Source of the DNA: Bryobacteraceae bacterium | GTDB taxonomy: Bacteria; Acidobacteriota; Terriglobia; Bryobacterales; Bryobacteraceae | Length of the DNA stretch: 47,912 nt | NCBI GenBank assembly: GCA_025927575.1 | Contig: JAICLJ010000013.1 | Span: forward strand, 1-47,912 | Direction of reading: 5' to 3' | In this document: positions 42,396 to 47,912 of the stretch, piece by piece | Position numbering within the stretch: the stretch's first letter is position 1 | Layout of the letters: each line of letters opens with the position of its first letter | Program-made: the position numbers and the translations under genes | The notes under the pieces: generated by a model | What the model saw: the letters and a program-made list of their open reading frames with translations, nothing else | What the model was told of the DNA's origin: nothing | Database searches by the model: none

Positions 42396-44083
42396 TTTTC
42401 TTCGCTCAACCAGGAGCGGATGATCTGCGCTAGCGCGACCGGATCTTTCTGCGCCTCTTGCATCACCTGTTTGGTGAGGACTTCGGTTTTGGTCGTCGTC
42501 ATCGGCGGTAGCTTGAACGCTTCGCGTATGCTGGCGATCTGTCTTTCGTGCTCATCTACGTCTTTCGAGCCGGCGCCTGCCGCCTCCGCGCCCGACCCGT
42601 CCAGCGCGACTATCCCCTGCTCCTGCGTAGCTGTCTGAGCAGCTTCAAGCTGCCTTTGCATTTCAGCAATCGCCATACGCGTTTTTTTGCGGGATCGCCC
42701 GATCAGCAACATCGCAGCGGCGCCGAGCAGCAGCAGAAGAGCGGCTCCTATCAGCACAGGCGGACGCATCCACGGCTTGGTTGGCTGTCCGCCGGTCTGA
42801 GACGCGGGAGGCGCCATCCAGGTGGGCGGCTGGGCGTGCAGAGTCGCTTCGAATGGCAATGTGTCGACTGTTAATTGATCTCCGCGAGCCGCATTAAAAC
42901 CGGTTGCGGCCGCCACTACGTCGTGAATCACCTTCAGCTCACCCGCCGAAGGGGCTTGAAGAACCTTATTCGGCCAGGCGCCTTTCGTTTTGGCCGCCTC
43001 CCATTTGACGTTTTGATCGACCAGAACCGACAGAGACATGCGCCGGATGATACCTTGTGGGAGTTTCATCTTCCGGACCGTGCGGCTGGTCTCATAATTC
43101 ATATTTTCAGTCCGCCTCGCGACACCGCCGCCGGTCACGGAGGTTCGCATCGTGGGCCTCGGCAGATTTGATTGAGTGCCCGGTACGCCTGCCGTATCGC
43201 GGCTGATCGATCCTTCTTCGGTGCGTTGAGAATTGGTGATCACCGAATGCGTCGGGTCGAAGGTCTCTTCGCTCTGCTCGCCGCTCGTCTGATCGCAATC
43301 CAGATCGACGCTCGCCCGGTACTTCTCCGCCCCAAGGAGCGGATCGAGCACGGAATTGATCTTTGCGAGCGTTGTGGCTTCGATCTGCTTCTTCCAGATC
43401 AGGTAATCTTCCGACGGCTCCGATCCATCGCCCGGCTTCTTGGGACGGATCAGCAGATTGCCCTGCATGTCCATGACGGATATCGATTCCGGTGTTAGGC
43501 CTTCCACCGCGCTCGCTACGAGTTGCGTGAGCGACTGCGCATTCTGCATCGAAAGATGAGCGCCGGGCTTCAGCTTCACCAGCACGCTCGCCTTCGCGGG
43601 AAGCCGGTTTTCAGTGAAGACGGAGTCTTTCGGAAATGTGATATGAACGCGGGCCTGCGACACCTCGTTCATCGCCATAATCGAGCGTTCCAGTTCGCCC
43701 TCCACGGCGCGATGATAGTTGACCTGTTCCGCGAAATCCGTTGTGCCCAAATTGGTTCGGTCGAACAGCTCATACCCGATCCGCCCGCTCTTCGGAATGC
43801 CGGCCGAAGCCATCTGAAGCCGCAGCTCCGGAATCCTCTTCGACGGAACAAGCAGCGTCGAGTTGTCATCACCAAACCTGTATTCCACGCCGCCTTCTTT
43901 TAACTTTGCGATGACGGCGCCGGCATCTTCCGCCGAGAGATCCGAATAAAGCGGCTTAAAATCGCGTTCGTGATTCCAACGCGTAGCGGCATAGAGCCCG
44001 GCAAAAACGAGAAGAGCCGTAACCGACAGGCTGACGCGTTGCCTGAAGCTGAGACTTTGGACGAACATGCGGAGTTGGTTCAT
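42392..44083 (-). CDS. fliF: Flagellar MS-ring protein FliF
   Basis: A 563-residue protein with a first membrane helix near residues 17-34 (VSLSVTALLVFAGLYAA), a long periplasmic region, and a second helix near 445-465 (PVLIGAALLLLLGAAAMLLI). The ring-building domain contains KPLYSDLSAEDAGAVIAKLK, IPELRLQMASAGIPKSG and the later region ARVHITFPKDSVF, all family landmarks. The C-terminal cytoplasmic tail, which binds FliG, has REAFKLPPMTTTKTEVL and IRSWLSEE. It forms the ring in the inner membrane on which the motor is built. It lies 42 bases downstream of fliE. Confidence 0.95.
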   Translation of the reverse strand: MNQLRMFVQSLSFRQRVSLSVTALLVFAGLYAATRWNHERDFKPLYSDLSAEDAGAVIAKLKEGGVEYRFGDDNSTLLVPSKRIPELRLQMASAGIPKSGRIGYELFDRTNLGTTDFAEQVNYHRAVEGELERSIMAMNEVSQARVHITFPKDSVFTENRLPAKASVLVKLKPGAHLSMQNAQSLTQLVASAVEGLTPESISVMDMQGNLLIRPKKPGDGSEPSEDYLIWKKQIEATTLAKINSVLDPLLGAEKYRASVDLDCDQTSGEQSEETFDPTHSVITNSQRTEEGSISRDTAGVPGTQSNLPRPTMRTSVTGGGVARRTENMNYETSRTVRKMKLPQGIIRRMSLSVLVDQNVKWEAAKTKGAWPNKVLQAPSAGELKVIHDVVAAATGFNAARGDQLTVDTLPFEATLHAQPPTWMAPPASQTGGQPTKPWMRPPVLIGAALLLLLGAAAMLLIGRSRKKTRMAIAEMQRQLEAAQTATQEQGIVALDGSGAEAAGAGSKDVDEHERQIASIREAFKLPPMTTTKTEVLTKQVMQEAQKDPVALAQIIRSWLSEEK

Positions 44084-44125
44084 TCTCTGCGCCTGGACTT
44101 GCCGGGTGAATAGCCGTTATGCGTC

Positions 44126-44437
44126 TCAAACCTGCATTCGCATAATTTCCTGGTATGCCGAAACGACTTTATTCCGAACCTGCATGAAGAGCTCGAACGA
44201 GAGGTCCGCGCGCTGCGTTGCCAGTACGGCGGTATGCACGTCTTCGTTTTTGCCGGCCAGGAAATTTTCGACGCTCTGATTCGCCTGAACCTGAAAGCTC
44301 TCGACGGTGTTAACGGCGGTCTTAAACATTGAATGAAAGACATTCCCTTCATGGGGATCGCCGGAGGCGAGTGCGTTCGCCGGCTGAATGACCGTCGCGG
44401 GATTCGCAAGTGTTACGGGAGAAATGGGTGCAGTCAT
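44126..44437 (-). CDS. fliE: Flagellar hook-basal body protein FliE
   Basis: A 103-residue protein of normal FliE length. Its conserved C-terminal half has VESFQVQANQSVENFLAGKN and then EDVHTAVLATQRADLSFELF, followed by MQVRNKVVSAYQEIMRMQV, the family's final helix. FliE links the MS ring to the proximal rod. It lies between flgC (64 bases upstream) and fliF, as in most bacteria. The start ATG at 44437 gives a short flexible N-terminus, as in relatives. Confidence 0.93.
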   Translation of the reverse strand: MTAPISPVTLANPATVIQPANALASGDPHEGNVFHSMFKTAVNTVESFQVQANQSVENFLAGKNEDVHTAVLATQRADLSFELFMQVRNKVVSAYQEIMRMQV

Positions 44438-44501
44438 TTGTAAGTTTGTCCGTGGTTACGTTCTGGATACCCTGCTTGTCGTAGGCTCCAATCGAATCCG
44501 C

Positions 44502-44939
44502 TTAGCGCAATAAATCGATGGAACGCTGAATCATGTCCTTGACAGCCGACATCGCGGCGATATTGCCTTCATAATTTCTGGTCGAGCTGATCAGATCGAC
44601 CATATCCTCGGAAGGGTTGATGCGCGGAAACGAGACATAGCCGTCCTTGTCGGCATCGGGATGTCCTGGCATGTAGCGTTTCTCGGGGTCGCGTTGATCG
44701 ACAACGATCTTGCTCACTTCGACACCCGCCGATTGGGGGTTCATCTCGACCTGAAACATATCAGCAAAGGAGGAGGAAACATCGGTCGATTGAAACACCG
44801 CATCTTTGCGGCGGTATGGCCCGCCATCGGGCGTATGGGTCGTCTCCGCGTTGGCGAGATTCTCGACGAGCAGCTCCGCCCGGGAGCGCTGCGCCGACAT
44901 TCCCGACGCGCTGACCGAAAGAGCCGAAAACAGGCTCAT
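44502..44939 (-). CDS. flgC: Flagellar proximal rod protein FlgC
   Basis: A 145-residue rod protein. The N-terminal helix region is MSLFSALSVSASGMSAQRSR followed by ELLVENLANAETT, and the C-terminal region has MPGHPDADKDGYVSFPRINPSEDMVDLISSTRNYEGNI, the usual FlgC ending before a terminal coiled-coil helix. It assembles with FlgB, FlgF and FlgG into the rod after export by the FliI-dependent pathway. Its ATG overlaps the flgB stop by one base, implying coupled translation. Confidence 0.95.
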   Translation of the reverse strand: MSLFSALSVSASGMSAQRSRAELLVENLANAETTHTPDGGPYRRKDAVFQSTDVSSSFADMFQVEMNPQSAGVEVSKIVVDQRDPEKRYMPGHPDADKDGYVSFPRINPSEDMVDLISSTRNYEGNIAAMSAVKDMIQRSIDLLR

Positions 44940-45274
44940 TACTGACCACCTTCCTGTATCGCCGAACGGATCTCTTTAATGCGATCGTGCAGGATGTTTT
45001 CCGCGAGTGTAAAGCGCAGATCGTTTTCGGAAAGCATGCGAGCTTCCCGATCCAGACTCACGTCGTTGCCGTCGTTCTTTACTTTGAGGTTCGGCACATC
45101 GATGACCCGTGGCTCTTCGCCATCAACAAGCGACTGAAATTCCTGCTGGAACTGGATGTCTTTAGTCCGATAACCGGGCGTATCGATGTTCGCGATGTTG
45201 GCGGTGACAAGTTTTTGGCGCGTGGTCACCAGATCCATGTACTTTTCAAGCTGTTGCGAGACTCGATCAAGCAT
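44939..45274 (-). CDS. flgB: Flagellar proximal rod protein FlgB
   Basis: From the ATG at 45274 the protein has 111 residues; a TTG ten codons earlier is a poorer choice. The start MLDRVSQQLEKYMDLVTTRQ and the family signature KLVTANIANIDTPGYRTKDI identify a rod protein. The end (RMLSENDLRFTLAENIL, then KEIRSAIQEGG) is shorter than in E. coli FlgB (138) but normal for many phyla. It is the first gene of the minus-strand operon, so the promoter should lie in 45275-45347. I could not identify a sigma-28 or sigma-54 site there. Confidence 0.92.
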   Translation of the reverse strand: MLDRVSQQLEKYMDLVTTRQKLVTANIANIDTPGYRTKDIQFQQEFQSLVDGEEPRVIDVPNLKVKNDGNDVSLDREARMLSENDLRFTLAENILHDRIKEIRSAIQEGGQ

Positions 45275-45347
45275 ACGCGGAGAACAAAGCACGAAGCATG
45301 CCAATTCGAGCCGGGAGAATGCTTGCGGTTCCTTAGAGGTAAATGAA

Positions 45348-45797
45348 CTACTTAGGAGATCCCGGCTGAGGGTACATGGACGGGTATGCGCGTTTCATTT
45401 CGGATGCAATCTCGCACGCAGTGCCAATTTGAACCAGATCGCCTTTGCCGATGCCGGGGCACTCGTGCTCTTCGCCAATCCAGGCGATGCTGTTTTCCAC
45501 GAGTTCCGGCCAAAACGGATAGAGGCGGCACTGGGCCGGCTTTACGGGGTGGATGCTGCAGCCACCGTTCTGCAGGAAATGGCACTGGCCCGCACGAGGT
45601 TTCCGAAAACGGAGCAGATGCCGGTAGCGGATGACGTACTTCGTCTCGAAGGCGGCCGGGGTCATGTTGACAAACTTCGCCGCGCGGACAAGATCGTCCT
45701 CGGTGAGATAGACATAACCCTTTACCTCGCAACAGCGCGTACAGTTAGGCTGGCAGGCGAAACGGAGCGGGGCCACTGCTCCGCATTGTAGCCCCAT
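45348..45797 (-). CDS. YkgJ-family cysteine-cluster protein
   Basis: A protein of about 149 residues from the ATG at 45797. The frame is open to 45875, but that would overlap the divergent moeA start. It carries the cysteine pattern of the YkgJ family (CxxxxCxxCC, then C-x7-C and later C): CQPNCTRCCEVKGYVYLTED, then GQCHFLQNGGCSIHPVKPAQ and CRLYPFWP. The family is annotated as a zinc- or iron-chelating cluster protein of unknown role; some members act in flagellin or protein modification. Position beside the flagellar operon makes the latter worth considering but not proven. It ends 73 bases before flgB. Confidence 0.8.
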   Translation of the reverse strand: MGLQCGAVAPLRFACQPNCTRCCEVKGYVYLTEDDLVRAAKFVNMTPAAFETKYVIRYRHLLRFRKPRAGQCHFLQNGGCSIHPVKPAQCRLYPFWPELVENSIAWIGEEHECPGIGKGDLVQIGTACEIASEMKRAYPSMYPQPGSPK

Positions 45798-45866
45798 TCG
45801 GCGCCAAACGGGTTCAACTAGAGGTTTTACCTTGCTAAACTGCCGCCATTCAGTACAATCCGAGAC

Positions 45867-47081
45867 GTGGGGCACGCGAATTCTGCAACACCAGCCATTG
45901 AATGGGAAGACGCTCGGCGCATTGTGATGGAAAGCGTACGCAGCGCTGTAAGGCTACCTCCGGTGGAAACTGTGCCACTAGCGGCGGCACATGGTCGCGT
46001 TCTGGCAGTAGACATCAAGGCCGATCGCGATTACCCACCCATTGCCCGATCGCTTCGAGACGGTTTTGCGATCCATTCAGCGGATGCCCCGGGCACGATT
46101 TCCGTCATCGGTGAGACGCGCGCGGGGGAGAGCCAGCAACCGGCGCTCGCTCGCGGCTACGCTGTCGAAATCATGACCGGAGCGCCGGTACCAAAGGGAG
46201 CGGATGCAGTGGTCATGGTGGAACACGTGGAGCACGTAGGGGAAAAGGTGACGACTACCCAAGCCGCAAAAGCCGGACAGTTCGTCAACCGGCAAGGAGC
46301 AGAAGCGCAAGCGGGAGCCACTCTCATTCCCGAGGGAACGTGTATCAACGCAAGCCACATCGGTACGCTGGCGATGACCGGACATACCGGCGCCACCGTG
46401 TATCGAAAACCGTCTGTCGCGATCTTGTCCACGGGCGATGAACTCGTCGACATTGGCGCAACTCCAGCCCCGCACCAGATTCGAAATTCGAATTCCTACT
46501 CACTGGCGGCGCTCGTTATGGCGGCTGGCGGGAAGGCCGTGATTCTACCGGTGGCTCGCGACACTGAGCCTGAACTTCGGTCGGCCCTGGAGCAAGGTCT
46601 CCGATACGATCTGCTACTTATTTCAGGTGGCGTCTCCGCGGGAAAATACGATCTGGTGAAACCCTGCCTTCGCCAATTGGGAGCCGAGCTCCTTTTCGAG
46701 CGTGTGAAGATCCAGCCGGGACAGCCGGTGGCGTTTGGCCGCGTGGGAAGCAAGTTCGTATTCGGATTGCCGGGCAACCCGGGGTCTTCAATGGTCACAT
46801 TTCTCCTGTTCGCTCAAGCAGCGCTCGAGTTGTTGTCGGGACGTCGCGAGCCCTTGCTGCCAATTGTCGAAGCCAGGTTTGAGGCGCCTTTCGCGCACCG
46901 GTTAGGGCTCACGCGCTTTCTTCCGGCATGCCTCGGAGAGAACGGGCGCCTGCGGCACGTGTCGTGGCAGGGATCGAGCGACTTGCCGGCGATGGCTCGC
47001 GCGAATGCGTTTCTGATCGCGGATCACGACCGTGAGAACTGGGCGGCAGGAGATTCCATCCGGGTGTTGCTGAAACCATGA
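45867..47081 (+). CDS. moeA: Molybdopterin molybdenumtransferase MoeA
   Basis: A 404-residue protein (GTG start) with the MoeA domains in order. An N-terminal part has VETVPLAAAHGRVLA and the substrate loop SLRDGFAIHS. Next comes the domain with MTGAPVPKGADAVVMVEHVE. The MoCF-binding domain has AILSTGDELVDIG, then ISGGVSAGKYDL and VFGLPGNPGSSMVTF, and a C-terminal beta barrel follows. MoeA inserts molybdate into adenylated molybdopterin. It leads a three-gene run with moaC and mog, with ATGA overlap. The usual SMDGYA is SLRDGFA here, a mild variation that keeps the catalytic aspartate. Confidence 0.95.
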   Translation: MGHANSATPAIEWEDARRIVMESVRSAVRLPPVETVPLAAAHGRVLAVDIKADRDYPPIARSLRDGFAIHSADAPGTISVIGETRAGESQQPALARGYAVEIMTGAPVPKGADAVVMVEHVEHVGEKVTTTQAAKAGQFVNRQGAEAQAGATLIPEGTCINASHIGTLAMTGHTGATVYRKPSVAILSTGDELVDIGATPAPHQIRNSNSYSLAALVMAAGGKAVILPVARDTEPELRSALEQGLRYDLLLISGGVSAGKYDLVKPCLRQLGAELLFERVKIQPGQPVAFGRVGSKFVFGLPGNPGSSMVTFLLFAQAALELLSGRREPLLPIVEARFEAPFAHRLGLTRFLPACLGENGRLRHVSWQGSSDLPAMARANAFLIADHDRENWAAGDSIRVLLKP

Positions 47082-47560
47082 AAAAGAAATTGAGCCATTA
47101 CGATTCCGACGGCCGTGTGGCGATGGTGGACGTATCCGGTAAACCCGAGACAAAGCGAACGGCGACCGCTCACGCGTTTGTCGCGATGAGCCGGTCCGTG
47201 TTGAAAGCGCTCCCTGACAATCCTAAAGGCAACCCCCTCGAGATCGCGCGCATTGCCGGCATTCAGGCGGCAAAGAAGACAGCGGAGTTGATCCCGCTCT
47301 GCCATTCTCTGCCGCTCTCGCACGCTGATGTGCAATGCGAGATTGGAGAGAATGGGATTGACATTACGGCAAGCGCCAGCACGTCCGCGCAAACCGGCGT
47401 CGAGATGGAGGCGCTGACGGCAGCAAGCATTGCGGCTCTTACGCTCTACGACATGACCAAAGCGCTCGACAAAGGAATTGAGATCCGCGAAATCTACCTG
47501 CTGGAAAAGACCGGTGGTAAGAGCGGAACCTATCGCCGCGCGAAGGACTCCCCGCGGTGA
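47078..47560 (+). CDS. moaC: Cyclic pyranopterin monophosphate synthase MoaC
   Basis: A 160-residue protein with the complete MoaC signature: MVDVSGKPETKRTATAHAFV, then PLCHSLPLSHADVQC (the active-site histidine region), GVEMEALTAASIAALTLYDM and TKALDKGIEIREIYLLEKTG, then GGKSGTYRR at the end. It works after MoaA in forming cPMP, the first step of molybdenum cofactor synthesis. It overlaps moeA by four bases and mog by four bases (GTGA). The length and all key residues match the family. Confidence 0.96.
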   Translation: MKKKLSHYDSDGRVAMVDVSGKPETKRTATAHAFVAMSRSVLKALPDNPKGNPLEIARIAGIQAAKKTAELIPLCHSLPLSHADVQCEIGENGIDITASASTSAQTGVEMEALTAASIAALTLYDMTKALDKGIEIREIYLLEKTGGKSGTYRRAKDSPR

Positions 47561-47912
47561 CTACCGTTTCGATTTTGACGGTCAGCGATTCGGCGGCGGC
47601 GGGCAAGCGCGAGGATCTCAGCGGGCCTGCGCTGCGCGCGCGGTGTGAAGAATTTGGCTGGCAAGTCGTCGGCCAGCAGACCGTAGCAGACGATGCCCGT
47701 CAGATTGAAGAGCGACTGGCGACATGGTCGGACAAGAAAGAGTGCAGGCTAATACTGACGACCGGGGGAACGGGGGTAGCGCTTCGCGATGTGACTCCGG
47801 AAGCAACCCGTGCGGTGATCGAGCGTGAGATTCCGGGGCTCGGAGAGATGATGCGGACCGAAGGCCTGAAGCACACGAAATTCGCGGCACTATCGCGCGG
47901 CGTGACGGGGAC
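47557..47912 (+). CDS. mog: Molybdopterin adenylyltransferase Mog/MoaB, N-terminal part (cut by right edge)
   Basis: The frame is open from GTG 47557 to the window end (118 codons). It begins TTVSILTVSDSAAAGKREDL, continues with SGPALRARCEEFGW and reaches the family signature ILTTGGTGVALRDVTPEATR, the MoCF nucleotide-binding loop. The remainder (EIPGLGEMMRTEGLKHT) leads into the alanine/serine-rich active-site helix that is cut off. Mog adenylates molybdopterin before MoeA inserts molybdate. Overlap with moaC through GTGA indicates one operon. MoaB is the close alternative name. Confidence 0.9.
   Translation, partial: MTTVSILTVSDSAAAGKREDLSGPALRARCEEFGWQVVGQQTVADDARQIEERLATWSDKKECRLILTTGGTGVALRDVTPEATRAVIEREIPGLGEMMRTEGLKHTKFAALSRGVTG

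Overview
The window looks like a chromosomal segment of an acidobacterium, most likely near Bryobacterales/Solibacter. This is inferred from gene content, not from a marker gene: the C-terminal fragment of a large Oar-type TonB-dependent receptor, an 'STGPRT' protein of the kind common in Acidobacteria and Planctomycetes, a cytochrome b fused to two c-type domains, and dense GC-rich coding. No rRNA, tRNA, CRISPR array or intact insertion sequence was recognised.

Region 1 (1-17,590) is a cell-surface polysaccharide locus of the Wzx/Wzy type: two GT4 glycosyltransferases, an O-antigen ligase/polymerase-like membrane protein, a flippase, a chain-length (PCP) protein, a large SLBB outer-membrane export protein, a Wzi-like barrel, and a pair made of an HprK-like kinase and an NTP_transf_5 protein. 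Two respiratory modules sit inside it. One is a ten-heme MtrA/DmsE-like cytochrome with a 668-residue beta-barrel directly downstream, a plausible outer-membrane electron conduit. The other is a Rieske protein with a cytochrome b/diheme c fusion, a quinol-oxidising complex.

Region 2 (17,592-29,723) is the most unusual part. After a small secreted protein on the opposite strand comes a run of ten genes in which every junction overlaps by 1 to 7 bases: four cobalamin-type radical SAM proteins, two methyltransferases, a fifth cobalamin-type radical SAM protein, a third methyltransferase, an amidohydrolase, and a SPASM-like radical SAM protein. I recognise no known pathway, scaffold enzyme or precursor peptide. 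It looks like an uncharacterised biosynthetic operon for a heavily C-methylated or C-C rearranged molecule, possibly an envelope component given its neighbours. A hairpin with a T tract lies just before its first start codon.

Region 3 (29,724-39,270) is looser and partly decayed: a TonB-receptor remnant, an NTF2-like protein, a GH36-type alpha-galactosidase preceded by a scrap of a sugar dehydrogenase, an FG-GAP/beta-propeller protein, an aldose epimerase, a DoxX protein, two gene-poor stretches, and an 'STGPRT' hypothetical protein.

Region 4 (39,278-45,274, minus strand) is a flagellar basal-body operon flgB-flgC-fliE-fliF-fliG-fliH-fliI. Region 5 (45,348 to the right edge) holds a YkgJ-type cysteine-cluster protein and, divergently, the molybdenum-cofactor genes moeA-moaC-mog, the last cut by the window edge.
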